Positions 36,903 through 49,720 of a DNA stretch of 64,000 nucleotides are shown here, piece by piece. The stretch comes from Beta vulgaris subsp. vulgaris (Eukaryota > Streptophyta > Magnoliopsida > Caryophyllales > Amaranthaceae). The position numbers and the translations under genes were made by a program. How positions within the stretch are numbered: position 1 is the stretch's first letter; each line of letters begins with the position of its first letter. Where the stretch lies: the NCBI RefSeq assembly GCF_026745355.1, contig NC_079210.1, positions 28,216,029 to 28,280,028 on the forward strand. The letters are read 5' to 3'. The notes under the pieces are model-generated. The model did no database searches, was not told where the DNA came from, and saw nothing but the letters and a program-made list of their open reading frames with translations.

Positions 36903-38330
36903 TACAAGAGGGGGGGTGAATTGTATTTATAGAAATAGACGTAACTTTTAACGGAACTATAATACTTAAACAAAGAAACAAGCTAAAGGAACACAAGAGA
37001 TTTTTACGAGGAAAAACTTATTGGGCCCAACAAGAAGAAACAACATCGACCACTAGGAATTTCAGACACAACACTTTCACTAATTAGGCCAAACAACTTT
37101 GTTACAACCTAATTCTACGCACGGGCCACACCTTGAGTTCCTAAACTCAAGTTCCTATATAATTTTTCCCCTAACAGTTGTTCCTCTCAACCTCACTTGA
37201 AGTTTTCTCACTCTAACTTACTACACTCAAGGCTTTCTCTCTTACAGGACTTTACTCAAAATCCCCTTACCCAAAAACCAAAATACAATGATCTATAAAT
37301 TTAGTGTAATTAGAGTAAGAAGGCAAAGAACAAATGGCTTTTATGAGAGAATGAAGGCACTAACACTTGACTTAGTTAAACTCACTAAATATATGGTTAG
37401 ACACTAATTGAAACTTAATTAGACACAAGAATTTATTGCAGCGATTACTTAGAACGTGGGATTAAAACATGTGTTAGTGGTGAAATTATTTTCCTATGAT
37501 GTTCCTCAACTAGAGGAACACGTTTCTTCTTAATACCCATGATCTGATACAACATGGGTTAGGATTAATACTACTTCCTTGAATTTAGCAACAACTTAAT
37601 CAATAACCTAAATCTGATTTTGATTAACAAATAATATTAATCAATAAAACTGAATTAAATCCTTTCATAAAATATTGAAAAAGGATTTTAATTATCTAAT
37701 AAAATTAATCTTTTCCCTAATATCTTTTCCCCCTTTGCCATCCTCAAAAAGATCAAATTCTTGGTGATTTTGGGAAGCCTAATTTTATTCAAGACCATTT
37801 CACCATTAAAAAGCACAAAATATGGTTAAGTAAGAATTTACAAAGTCAAACATCAATCACATAATACTAGCCATTCCAAGTAAGAAATCATGAGATTAAA
37901 TCACAAACGAAGACAATTGTAGCAAAAGTCATTGTATTTATAGCCCTTGTTCCATAAAAGTACAAAAGATAAAAAGCAAGAAAAGAAAAGAAACAAGATC
38001 TAAGAATTTATGTTCCTTACTTCTTCTTCAACAACCTCCTCTAATTTCTTCATGAACTCCCCCATGATGCCCATCCAGTTGCTGCTTCAAGGTGTTGATT
38101 GCTTAGCTTGGACCATCATCCCATATTTTTTTTGGTTGTTCTATCACCATATCACTAAGGACTTTCATGAGACTCATCATTTTACCAGTTTTATCATCCA
38201 AATTCCAATGAAGGTAATTATAGAGCTTGATCATATGTTGAGCAGGGAGACAAACCTCATCTACCTAACCAAAATCATCCAAAGGAACTTGTTTCTTTCC
38301 CTTTGAATCTTCATAAAAATATAAATGTTT
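36903..38330 (-). mobile_element. Second SIRE-like copia fragment: 3' LTR plus internal 3' end
   Basis: 36903-37740 matches the LTR at 690-2033 over its TATA-distal half, but lacks about 500 bp of the LTR 5' part. On the minus strand a purine-rich tract (GGCAAAGGGGGAAAAG, about 37727-37742) sits just before it, as a polypurine tract should. 37743-38330 read on the minus strand gives internal sequence such as MGIMGEFMKKLEEVVEEE, without a recognisable domain. Together they look like the 3' end of a minus-strand element. Confidence 0.6.
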
Positions 38331-39179
38331 TCAAAGATATTTTAAAATTGAAATCATATTGTATCTCGTAAAAGTTGATTTTTGGTTTTAAAGGGATAAA
38401 AGAAAATCGTATAAAAACGTGTCAAAGAAATAGGATGTATTCATATCTGATGCAGGTGGTGCACTTAGCGCATCAGCTGGAACGCGTCAGGCGCACCAAT
38501 CTACGCATGACGCGTGGATTTGTGCGTCACGCAGAGACGTGCGCCCAACGCACTCTTTACGCAACGTGCAACTTACTCTTCTATCTTATATATATATTTT
38601 TGTATGAACCATGATTTTTTGGATCTAAAAAGACATTTTATGCTCTTTACACCCGAATAACTTGCGATTTCTCATACTCCCATACTCTCATACTTTCATA
38701 CTTACAAACACATAAACGCATGTTTATAAAGACATACACACATACTTTGATGGATCTTCATAAATTTTCGTTGAAAGGCTTCACGAATCACAAATTGTTC
38801 TTCCCGAAGGTTGTTATTCCTTGTGATCCAAGCCACATTGGTATAATCCTAAGGGTATTTGAATAAATTTCGCTTATTTATTTTATTGAAGTTACTAATG
38901 TTTTCTTTCATAATTTTACATCTCTAGTAAAAAAAAACGTTCTTTTGTATATTCTAACTCTCTATTCCTTATTTTTTTCTTATATATTATTAGGATTGTC
39001 TCGCTAATGTTTTCATCACCAATATGTTATTTTCTCACTAATCAAAACCTAAGGATTTGTTTTAATATTAATCAGATAATTTGAACAACCTATTAGAAAC
39101 ACTATAATTTTAATTGCTTAATAACGTGTCACTAATAAGGTTCTGTTCTTTTTGGATGAATAAATAGAAATTCATTTTA
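38331..39179. other. Spacer with GC-motif cluster, no gene
   Basis: 38450-38560 holds a cluster of GCGTCAGGCGCACC/GACGCGTGG/GCGTCACGC motifs followed by TATATATA, resembling a retroelement LTR U3 region. The rest is AT-rich. Confidence 0.4.
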
Positions 39180-39272
39180 ATTCATTCCAATTCAATTCAT
39201 TTCAGATCAGATCAGTTCAGACAAATTAATTTCAGTTCAGATCAGTTAAGTTCAGATCAGATCAATTCAGAT

Positions 39273-39278
<6 letters not shown>
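39180..39278. repeat. TTCAGATCAG subterminal-type repeats
   Basis: TTCAGATCAG and TTCAGTTCAG variants recur about eight times. Such arrays occur at the ends of small DNA transposons in related plants. The array leads straight into the microsatellite block. Confidence 0.55.
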
Positions 39279-39330
<52 letters not shown>

Positions 39331-39383
39331 TTATAATTATTATTATTATCATTATTATTATTACTATTATAATTAGTATTATA

Positions 39384-39394
<11 letters not shown>
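39279..39394. repeat. ATT trinucleotide microsatellite (segment 1 of compound block)
   Basis: About 17 pure TTA/ATT repeats, then an interrupted stretch with scattered ATC and AAT variants. Confidence 0.97.
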
Positions 39395-39421
<27 letters not shown>

Positions 39422-39745
39422 CATTATCATTATCATTATCATTATCATTATCATTATCATTATCATTATCATTATCATTATCATTATCATTATCATTATC
39501 ATTATCATTATCATTATCATTATCATTATCATTATCATTATCATTATCATATCATTATCATTATCATTATCATTATCGTTATCGTTATCATTATCATTAT
39601 CATTATCATTATCATTATCATTATCATTATCATTATCATTATCATTATCATTATCATTATCATTATCATTATCATTATCATTATCATTATCATTATCATT
39701 ATCATTATCATTATCATTATCATGATCATTATTATTATGATTATT
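39395..39745. repeat. ATTATC hexanucleotide array (segment 2)
   Basis: About 55 nearly perfect copies of ATTATC. One slip near 39550 shortens a unit, and two GTT changes near 39576-39585 foreshadow the next segment. Confidence 0.97.
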
Positions 39746-40073
39746 CTTGTCGTTGTTGTCGTTGTTGTTGTTCTTATTGTTGTTGTTGTCGTTGTTGTTG
39801 TCGTTGTTGTCGTTGTTGTCGTTGTTGTAGTTGCTGTCGTTGCTGTCATTGTTGTCGTTGTTATCGTTGTCGTTGTTGTCGTCGTCGTCGTTGTCGTCGT
39901 TGTTGTTTGTTGTCGTTGTTGGCGTCGTTGTTGTTTGTTGTCATTGTTGTCGTCGTTGTTTGTTGTCGTTGATGTCGTTGTTGTCGTCGTCGTCGTTGTC
40001 GTCGCGGTCGTCGTCGTAGTCGTCTTTGTAGTCGCCGTCGTCGTTCTTGTTTTTGTAGTCGTCGTTGTCGTCG

Positions 40074-40122
<49 letters not shown>

Positions 40123-40328
40123 CGTCGTCGTCGTTGTTTTTGTTGTCGTCGTTGTCGTTGTTGTCATCGTTGTCGTTGTTGTCGTTGTTGTCATCGTTGT
40201 TTGTTGTCGTTGTTGTCGTTGTTGTTTGTTGTCGTTGTTGTCGTTGTTGTCGTTGTTGTCGTTGTTGTTGTTGTCGTCGTTGTCGTCGTCGTCGTCGTCG
40301 TTGTTGTTTTTGTAGTGTCGTAGTCGTC

Positions 40329-40359
<31 letters not shown>

Positions 40360-40409
40360 TTGTTGTTGCTGCTGTTGTTGGTGCTGTTGTTGTTGCTGTT
40401 GTTGGTGCT

Positions 40410-40440
<31 letters not shown>

Positions 40441-40473
40441 TTGCTGTTGCTGTTGTTGTTGTTGTTTTTGTTT

Positions 40474-40529
<56 letters not shown>

Positions 40530-40530
40530 A
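39746..40530. repeat. GTT/GTC trinucleotide array (segment 3)
   Basis: About 785 bases of interspersed GTT and GTC with later GCT, ending in pure GTT. All long ORFs over it (poly-Val, poly-Thr, poly-Leu) follow from the repeat and are not genes. Confidence 0.97.
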
Positions 40531-41340
40531 GAGGATTGCTAAAAAGGTGGATTCTTGTTGTGAGCCACCCCTCTCCTAACCCACCCACCCCTCTCAGTCT
40601 CTCTCCTCAACTCACCCCACCCAACCCCTCTCTTTTCAACTCAACCCACCAACCCCCACACCACCAACACCAACCCGACACCACCAGTCCGACACGACAA
40701 CGCCACCCGTACCGGCCGACATATCCAGATATGTCATCTCCAGCCACCACCATGTTCAATTTCTTTTCTAGATTTTTCCTACTACCACCATCATCTTCTT
40801 CTCCAAAATTTTCTTACTATCTCCTCCTCTCCTTCTCTTCTCCTCACCAAATGACAGCAAAGAAACATTTGTTTCTCTTCTTTACAACCTGACTCGCATC
40901 CAAATCCAATAAACTTTGTTAAGGAAAATTAGAGGTAAAAGAAAGAAAATTGATTATGGGTTTTAGTTGCAGGAGAAAGCAATGGATGCCATGGCGGCGA
41001 TAATGGTGAATTAGCATTCAATTTTGGAAAGAAAAACGTGCAGGTTTTGTTTAGGGGTTTTATGAGAATTTTGTTGACTTTGTGGTATTTTATGGGTTCT
41101 TCAGGAGTAGTATAATTGAGACGGAGGAGAGAAACGAGAAGATAAAAAAGAGGGATTTTTATGGGTTCTTCAGAATTTTGTTGACTTTGGTGGTTGGGTT
41201 GGGGAGGGAGGGTGTTAGTTTCGGGGGTGGAGGAGGGGAAATGGGGTGGTTTCAGGTGGGCAGGGGTGGGGGAGGGGTTTTTTCCGTGGACAAGGTAGGG
41301 AGAAAGAGGTTTCCAAGTGCTGGTGTCGGTGGTCGGTGGT
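40531..41340. other. Pyrimidine-rich then GGTGG-rich spacer
   Basis: 40555-40700 is CT/CAC rich on the plus strand, and 41170-41340 is rich in GGTGG and GGGAGG. No domain was recognised. Reading frames here continue artefacts from the microsatellite or from the hAT terminus. Confidence 0.4.
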
Positions 41341-44300
41341 AGGGGTGTGCATTGTCGGATATCGGATCCGATCCGAAATTTCGGATATAAATCCGATCCG
41401 AAAAATCCGGATTTTCGGATCGGATCCAATCCGATATCCGATCCGCCGATCCGAAGATCCGAAAAGTGATCCGAAACATCACATTCACTTGATCCAAGCC
41501 ATTGGCAATTGGCCCACTACTTAGTACTTAGTGCTTATAATCCACTATTGCAAAACTATGGCAGCCCATTTAAAATTGTAAACTACATTATCTTACATAT
41601 GTAATGTATGGTCTATATTAAATAGTAAATACATAATGAGAATTGGGAAATTCATAACATTATATAGTCTTTCAAGCTTGTAATGCCAACACTTGGCACA
41701 CTTTGGCCCATAAGTTATAACTTATAAGTGCCCAACAAAATACAACACACAAATGCACAATTACACATGAAAAGATCAAAGTTACTAAATTCATATTACA
41801 AATTGGGAGTTGCAAGATTGAATTACAACACTTTAGGGAGGAAATCGATCAAACTTTCAATTCAAAATCATCCATAATACCCCAAGTTTCAACAAAATAA
41901 AGACAACTAGTACTTCAACTCTCCAAGGCTTCAAATTCCAAGTTCCAAGCATCCATTGACCAAGTTTTAGAAATCTCCCATAGTGTCTATTGTTTCACCA
42001 ATTATGATATCCGGTTGCTCCAGGGTTAAATCCTTCATTCCTACAATAAATAGTTACATATGACGTAAAGTATGGTGAAAAAAATAAATTATACACAAAT
42101 GTAAAAAGAAATAATGAATAAAAGTCATAAAATATACCTTCCTCCATTTGTTCCAAAGCAAGCAAACTCTCCTCTATTACAAGAGGTGCACGTGAAGTGC
42201 GTAGCCAATCTTGTGTGCAAACAAGTGCTTCAACCATTTTAGGAGACAATGAAGTGCGAAAAGAGTCAAGTACGCAACCTCCCGTACTGAACGCCGATTC
42301 CGACGCAACGGTAGATATAGGAATGGCAAGCACATCTTTCGCCATCTTATAAATAGGATATCTCTTGTTTTGATCTTTTCACCATTGTAAAATTTCAAAA
42401 GTTGGAACATGACTTTCACATGCATCTTCTAAATATTTCTCCAACTCACTTTTGTTCACATTGTAAAAGCATCTTAATCTTAAGGCTCAAAAGAGTGGCT
42501 TTTGTTTCATCATAGGAATCCCGCACAACCCAATCAACATAGTTCATTTTGTGCCTAGGATCAAGGATAACCGCTACAAACACCAAAATGTTGATATTTT
42601 CAACATTTCCATAGTATTTGTCATACTTTGTCATTATTTGGGTTGCCATTTTCCTAATACCCTCATCATCGGAACCTTGATTGTTGGAAATCATTAATCT
42701 AGTCCCATAAATGTCATGAGCATAAGCATTGCAAGTCACATAGCGAGAACCCGATAACCTCAATGTTGCATCATATAAGACACTTAAGAAAGGCAAAAAA
42801 CTAGCAATCCTCTTCCAATCATCTTCCTTAGGACCACCACCAAGCTTCTTAAATTCCTTAAAACAAGAAGAATCTTTCATGTATAAGCATTAAAAATGTG
42901 GAATTTCATCTTGTCTCAACATCCAAAGTAACAAGACTTTTACTATCTTCTTTCTCCTCTTCTATGCATTTTTTGAACCTGAAAAGTCTAGCAGGAGAGG
43001 ACCTAACATACCTCACAAGAGTTCAAACTTTTAAGATGGACACATCAAGCTCTCGTAGACCTTCTCGTACAATCAAATTCAAAATATGAGATGCACACCT
43101 CATATGCAAATATTGACCTTCCAAGACACTAGACTCCCAAAATGTTAAGTCTTCTTTTCAAGTAATCAATTGCCAAATCATTAGAACTAGCATTATCTAT
43201 GGTCACTGTCATAATATTTTTCAAACCCCATTCATTCAAACATTTTTCGACCGCCCTACCAATAAGTTACCCAGAATGGCCAGCAATAAGACAAAAGTTA
43301 ATAATCCTCTTATGTAAATTTCAATCATCATCAATAAAATGGGCAGTCAAACACATGTAACTCAAATTTTGACCAGATGTCCAAGTGTCCATAGTAAGGC
43401 AAGTCCTAGAATGCAAGTTCTTAAAAGAAACTTTCAGATCATATCTTTTTTCAATGAAAAGACTATAGCAATCTCTAGTGGCAGTTGTGCGGGAAGGAGG
43501 AACAAATCTAGGATTTAAAGCCTTACAAAAATCATGAAAGCCTTCACGTTCAACAAAAACAAAAGGCAATTCATCCACAATAAGCATCTTAGCAAGTCGT
43601 TTCTACAAAGATCAGAATCATATTCCCAAAGTTTTGGAACACTAATAGTTTCCAAACTCCCATCCTCATTAACATGACTTTGAGTTTCAAAATCAATCAA
43701 TTTTTGCTTCTTATCCAAATTTGGAAGATATATTTACATCTGCTAACATGATTTGCTAAGGGAGTAGTGCCATTTTTACTACCATATCCAATACGAGTCT
43801 TGCAGTACTTACAAGAAGCAAAGGTAGGATCCTCAGTTTTATCATAATGTGCCCACCACTTTAATTTTTTCTTCCTCTCACCAGTTGAAGCATTTGTTTC
43901 TTTCTTTATCTTTGTAGAAGTTTTTGAAGTCTTCTTCTTCCTCTTCTTCACTTGGATGATCTCTTCTACATCATCGAAATCTTCTTCCTCATTAGTTTCA
44001 TCCAAACTGTCAGCTTCATCCATCATCAAATCCACATAAGTAGGAAATTTATGTGCATCATTATCATCAAAAGATGATGATGCCATATTCTGCAAAGTTC
44101 AAACCAATATAATCAATCAATCATCACAAATTCAACACTTTTTGGATCACTATTATAAAAATAAAAGGACACACACACCACAGCCACCTATGGCTATTAT
44201 AGCATAATTTTCTTGAGGCTCTCCACTATTTCAGTTGGACTAAATCAAGCATCTACACAACACTGCCTTGCTTATAACAATGAACTAAATCAAACATACA

Positions 44301-45034
44301 CAACACTGCCACCTGCTTGCTTATAAGCCGTGAAATAACGCAATTTAGCATACCCATAGCAGATTAACAGTAGACAACTAGACATTAACATATTAAAAAA
44401 ACTCTGAAGCTCAAACTATATTAGCATTGTATTTCACTATTTCATACCTATGGAAGGATAACAAGTTATTTCACACCAAATCTGGAAATCTGGCATACAA
44501 ACAGTCGAACATGGAGAGTTGGACGAATAATTTAACGTAAAAAACAAAAAATCCCAAATTTGGGCGAATATTATTAACGCACAAAAAATGGACAGAGAGA
44601 GAGGAGAACTTACCCCAGACTTGGAAGAATATGGTAACTTCCCCGTCGTCCGTTCTATTTCAGTTGCTCCGGCACCGGCACCGGCAACCGTGATTGCGAC
44701 TTGCGAGGCTGCTACACTGCGTGTCTTGAGGCGTGAGAGAAGTAGAGAACTAGGGTTTTGCGTGAGATGTAACAGAAAATGAAACAAGAGTTAAATTTTT
44801 TACAGTATATTATCTACTGGGCTAGCCTATTTGTGCAGCCCACTTTGAAATTTTTTACAAAAGTTAAAATTCGGGTTTTCGGATATCCTACATATCCAAA
44901 AATTCGATCCGAATCCGAAAATCCGATAATTTTTTCGGATATCCGATCCGAAAAATCCGAAAATTAAAAAATGGATCGGATATCCGAAAATTCAGATCGG
45001 ATCAACGGATAATCGGATCGGATCGTTCGGATCA
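41341..45034 (-). mobile_element. hAT element with GGATC-rich ends and decayed transposase
   Basis: The left end TAGGGGTGTGCA is a common hAT start. About 110 bases of GGATATCCGATCC-like inverted motifs follow, and the right end (44870-45034) carries the same motifs. The flank on both sides is GGTCGGTGG-type repeat, so an 8-bp duplication GTCGGTGG is possible but not decisive. The right terminal repeat appears lost. Transposase pieces on the minus strand fill 41995-44086. Confidence 0.8.
41995..44086 (-). pseudogene. hAT transposase (BED zinc finger, RNase H-like core, dimerisation domain)
   Basis: The start is the ATG at 44086 (MASSSFDDND), just after an acceptor-like TTTGCAG. A BED finger follows: WWAHYDKTEDPTFASCKYC with a later NHVSRCKY. 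Then come an LTMDTWTSGQNLSYMCLTAHF segment (43440-43321), the DUF4413-type region (42880-42446, DPRHKMNYVDWVV) and the C-terminal dimerisation domain (42345-42000, IPISTVASESAFSTGGCVLDSFRTSL). Frames change near 43725 and 43590, a stop lies at 43318-43320, and a further stop follows in the RNase H core. It resembles the RICESLEEPER/Tag-like group. The transposase is inactive as encoded. Confidence 0.92.
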
Positions 45035-46163
45035 GTGGTCGGTGGTGGTGTCGGTGGTCGGTGGTGGTGGTGTCAGTGATTAGTGGTATATAAATTTTAT
45101 TGGGTATTAGTGTAGGTGTTTTATTTAATTAAGTTGTCTAATATCTTTTTTAATTGTGGTCTGGTCCCCAATTTTCTTTCTCTACGTTCCTTGATCTGTG
45201 TGTCACTTCTCTCTATTACAGTTATTTAGAAATGGAGGAAATATTAAATTTAGATTTGGCTTATTTTACGAAAATATCACATAAATTTGCAAAATTCGTT
45301 TGTCGAGTTGTAGACTCTCAGCATCTCCTAGACCGACTGCACCCGGACCTGCTTAATTGTCTCTACATTCGTATCATGCTTTGCTCCACCAAAATCAGGT
45401 GCCTACATTTTATCCTCCCCAAATTCAAATTTAAACTCAAATCATTTACATCTTCTTCGACCTCTACTTCTTACCATCATCATCATCATCAACAATGGTC
45501 AGGCCTGCAGCTATGGAGAGAAAGCCCAGTAAACCCGAACCGGGGCTGGGGCCCACAAGGCCCAGAACTTCCATTGAAGCGTGACGAAGTCCAAATTCCA
45601 AGTGGGCCTGGTTCATCTTTAGCTGAACTTGGTGCTTTGGTCCTCTCCACCAGTGACCCCCTCGCAAAATCCCAGCTTTCCCACTTTGCTTTTTCTAAAT
45701 GGAGCTCCGAGAAGCTGCCTATTGGGCTTTTTGACCCGCCTTCTCGCCCCGCCCGCCCGAGTAAGCCCCATCTGGTACTTTTCTTTCTCCTTAACTTTTT
45801 ATTTTTTATTTTTTATTTTTATATTGCTTAAAATAGAGACTGAGTAGGTTGTGAAGATAGCGCACTGGTGATAGAAGTATAGAACTGTTGATCTGTTATT
45901 CTACCCATTGACAAATAAATCCCGTGTTTGCTTTTTTCATTGTCTCCAATGCACCACTTTGACTGTAAGTATGTAATTGTTGAAATAATCAAACGTTAAT
46001 TTATTGAAATTAAACATTGGGATGAATATGATAAGAGCTAGTCATAATACTATCATTTGTATATTGATGAGAATTTATGGTCAAAGACATATTTTCTTCG
46101 TTTTACAAAGAATACAACCCTTGAGTGTTCATGGTCTCCACTGAACTACGTTGATAATTCGTA

Positions 46164-46815
46164 CTTCCTCCGTGCCATAATAAGTTAAATATAGAAATTG
46201 GGAACAAGATTAATAAACATCACCTTCAAAAGCTAAAAAGTCATAAATGCCCTTTACATTATCAAAGGGAGGAGAGACATACTCTTGCCATTTTGTCCCT
46301 TTTTTCTATTTAAGGTATGTTTCACTTATTTTGAAATGTTCTTAAATAGTAAGTGTTTCAAGAATAATGGAATGAGCGAGAATATCAAGTAATGTGGAAA
46401 GAGAAAGTTAGTAGCATAATAAAGTAAGGTAATTTAAATGATGAAACAAAAATGTACCGGCACTCTCTTGCTTTTTAGTAGCATATTTGTAATAATATTA
46501 ACTCTTTTTACCTTTTTGAGTTTGGTTGCCTTTTTGTGATTATTTCAGATAAGGAAAGTGATGCACTTTTTGTGAAATTAAGGAAGTACATCTTAATAAA
46601 AATGATTAAAAAAAGAAATTTAAACTATATATCTAGATGAATTTAACAAGATCCAACATGACTATTTTGTTGTATAGTGGTGACTGGTGAGGGTTCGTGG
46701 TCAAAGTTTATAAGTTTCACTCAAAGAATGCAAGTGTCGCATTCTTTTTGGAGCAGAGAAAATATAAGTTTGACCCAAGAGGTCCAACATGACGTTTATA
46801 TGTAGACGGAAGGAG
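46164..46815. mobile_element. Putative Stowaway-like element in DUF455 intron 1
   Basis: CTTCCTCCGT at the left and ACGGAAGGAG at the right are inverted, with TA at each border (46162-46163, 46816-46817). At 652 bp it is long for a MITE and inner sequence does not pair well, so it may be two elements merged. Confidence 0.5.
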
Positions 46816-47013
46816 TATTCAATTTCTTGGATTATGTTTGTAGCATTTTGTTGTTAAACACTACACTATGAGTGAATCCCTGATTAGGGAGAGTTTATAT
46901 TCCTCTATAAATAGTGAATGTAACACTCTGAACACAATAGGAATTGGCAAGTAGATACAACTAAGGATATCTATACAAATAAGAAAATATACATAAATAT
47001 AATATAATATATA

Positions 47014-47270
47014 CTATCTCCATTTCAAAATAGATAACATTGATCGACTTTTGCACTATTCACACACTCTCTTTTGGCCGTGTTTTGTAATTTGTACATA
47101 TAAAAAAATAAATTCTCGTGGGATCTTGTTAGATCTGTCTTGATATATGCTTTCACAGTATTAACTTCTCATAATTTTTACATTTAGGGAATAAGAGATA
47201 TTAATAGTTAAAGTTATGCGTCGGCAAGCGCGCCCAAAAAAATGTGTCAAGTATTTTGAAACAAAGGGAG
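47014..47270. mobile_element. Stowaway-like MITE in DUF455 intron 1
   Basis: Left CTATCTCCATTTCAAAATA and right TATTTTGAAACAAAGGGAG are imperfect inverted repeats, with TA target duplication at 47012-47013 and 47271-47272. 257 bp, non-coding. Confidence 0.8.
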
Positions 47271-47285
47271 TATATATATATATAT

Positions 47286-47567
47286 AGGGGCGAGATCACA
47301 TGAGAATGCTCCTTACATGAGAAATGAGAATGAATCTCAACCACACGATTGGATTAGAGTTAGAACACTTGTTTATTAGAGTCATACTCCCTTTAAAAAA
47401 TTTAAGCCCAAAAAAAAAATTTTTTTTGAATATTTTTTTTCTAATATTCTTTTTTTTTTTGGAGTTACATCACTTTTTCATTAGAGCTACACCCCTTATT
47501 CATAAGAGTTATCGCGCTTAAAATTCATTCTCACTTCTCATGTAATATGAAGTATGAACTCACTTCT
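47286..47567. mobile_element. MITE with about 50-bp inverted ends between TA repeats
   Basis: The left inner part TTACATGAGAAATGAGAATG pairs with the right part (minus-strand TTACATGAGAAGTGAGAATG), and the outer AGGGGCGAG/AGAAGTGAG ends pair weakly. TATATATA tracts flank both sides. Superfamily not assigned. Confidence 0.65.
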
Positions 47568-48849
47568 ATATATATATATATATATACTCACTCCCTCAAA
47601 ATTCAAAGAATAAGGTGAAAGCTTGAGTGAAAAATAGATATCATTAATGGTATCCATTAGATGATATCTATATTGAGAGGATTTTTTGGGACAAGGAAAC
47701 CTATAATCATTCCCTGAGACTTATGACAGAATGACAGAATGACATGGGGAGTTGTCAAATACGCTCCTCATGTCAAATTGAAAGGATTTTATGTCACACT
47801 CAAATTGAGTTTTGATGAGAGCACAAAATCGAATTAATTTACCATATCTGACTTATATTTGAGGGGATACAACTAGACAATTCATTCTGAACCTCAAGAT
47901 GATATCCACAAGATGCCCACCTCTGTATCCTCACAATTGTTTCTGTAATGAGGACTGCAACAACAACTTGTTTTATGGTTCTAACATCATTCATGCCGTA
48001 CACCTATGTGTCTCTTTCTGTTTACACCCTCATGATTTGACTCAAATCAAATACTGAGAAGAGTTAGAGATGATAATGCCTTTCAGGACTAAGGTTGGGA
48101 TATTTTTCACTTCACTTTTAGTGTAAATGCTTTTGAGGAAGTGACTATTTGTCTATTTGAGGATATTCCAAAACAATAATGCCTATGGCTTTCATGCGGA
48201 GTATATAAGACTTTGATCAATTTTATTGTATTATTTTTGCTCCTTTGATTTTCACAAAATTATGAGTGGTGGGCGTTTCATTGCACTGGATTCTTCAGCT
48301 CATTGTTATAAATGACTGTATTTTCCAGCTTTACCTGCTATATAATCAGTTAGTAATGCCTATCCTATCAATTGAAGGTACCTCCTAAGGATATACCATC
48401 TCCAAAGGACTCTGGGTTGCCTCTCAATGCGTATATGCTTCATAACCTAGCTCATGTGGAGTTAAATGCCATTGATTTGGCTTGGGATACTGTTGTCCGC
48501 TTTTCTCCTTACCAGGAAATTCTTGGAGAGGGATTTTTCACTGATTTTGCTCATGTTGCTGATGACGAGAGTCGACACTTTGCTTGGTGTTCTCAACGAT
48601 TATCAGAACTTGGCTTCAGGTATCTAATGCTCTTCAAGCTTCACATGTCATTGGGACATGATGATTAAATATTTAAATGTCTCTATCTCCCTCTGTTGTT
48701 CTATTCCTATGTTGATTGTTGTGGTTTTTATTGATACTGCTACAAGTAGTTACGGAGATATGCCTGCTCATAATCTGCTCTGGAGGGAGTGCGAGAAGTC
48801 ATCTGGTGATGTAGCTGCACGTTTGGCTGCAATTCCACTTGTCCAGGTA

Positions 48850-49557
48850 ACTTGGTTCTCTGAGACACTCTCTCATCCATCTAATGTTGATTTGCGTTTT
48901 CTGTAAAGATCTGATAGTATGATAGTGTAATGAACCAGCAAATGGTAGATCATAAACAGTAGATTAATGCCAGAAAATAGAGATTATGGAAGTGAGAAAG
49001 ATGATTAAAGAAATACAAAGGATGATATGATCGAATAGATGATTATATCACCGAATACAACCTAGCCATTCTTTCGACAGGAATGACACTCTCCCAATTA
49101 AACTAAATGACACTCTCAAGCTAAACCATAACATATTAATTTGCATTACCAAAAGTGCTCCTCCCCCCTAGGCCAGTTAATTACAGATAGTACTTTGTGC
49201 TATAATTGTTGGATAGAAATTTTACATAAACTTTAATTTACAAAATAGCAGCATGGTTTTCACTGAAATGGTTTAAAGGCCTTATGATGGAAATGCATCT
49301 TGTAGATTAAGAAGTTGAGCGAGTGGGTCTCAAAATGATAAACTAATCACGATATAGGGTTCGTTGTATGACTCATTATAAAATGTATCGGTCTACTCTA
49401 CTGAGCTATTATATCTAGGGTAATGAACAATGCTGAGTTAATGCTTGAAAGTTTCAACTTAACATCTTCAAGTCTATGATCCATCTTTGGTCTTCCATCG
49501 TGCTATTGCTAAATTTTTATTCATGTCACCAAGTTGGAAAATCATATATCATTTGAT
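48850..49557. other. Sequence after DUF455 exon 3, no further exon seen
   Basis: Probably intron sequence. The conserved EARGLD-type segment expected next in the family was not found here. Confidence 0.45.
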
Positions 49558-49720
49558 TAGGGATGGCAACGGGTCGGACTTGGACCGGATCATGCATAAT
49601 CCGACCCTGACCCTAGAAGAAGTGGGATTTTAAATTCAACTCCGAATCCGAATCCGAATCCGAATCCGATCCGACTAAAAATTCGAACATCCAACTCCGA
49701 CACGATCTTGTATGTAAATA
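49558..49720 (+). mobile_element. Single hAT-type terminus
   Basis: TAGGGATGGCAACGGGTCGG followed by CCGAATCCGAATCC repeats is the same type of end as at 25597. No matching right end was found; the element appears truncated. Confidence 0.65.

Larger units (their letters stand above)
45495..48846 (+). pseudogene. DUF455 ferritin-like protein gene, partial, frameshifted exon 1
   Basis: Exons seen: 45495-45774, 48378-48619, 48750-48846, all with GT-AG borders and compatible phases. The ATG at 45495 (MVRPAAMERKPSKPEPG) runs into TGA at 45582-45584. The conserved part (SLAELGALVLSTSDPLAKSQ, then PPSRPARPSKPHL) is in another frame, as if one base had been added near 45580. Exon 2 gives VPPKDIPSPKDSGLPLNAYM and HVELNAIDLAWD; exon 3 gives SYGDMPAHNLLWRECEKSS. 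Glu/His residues typical of this metal-binding, ferritin-like family are visible (HVELNAID, DDESRHF). Downstream exons were not found. It may be a pseudogene, an assembly error, or a gene whose rest lies beyond later insertions. Biochemical function is unknown. Confidence 0.75.

Noticed and set aside
39326..40892. Several ORFs of 60-275 codons (poly-Val, poly-Thr, Ile-Met repeats)
   Set aside because: They exist only because the microsatellite units lack stop codons in several frames; no domain or start context supports a protein.
40929..41524. ORFs rich in Pro or in Asp-Pro-Ile-Arg phrases
   Set aside because: They read through the GGATC-rich hAT terminus and a Pro-rich low-complexity stretch.
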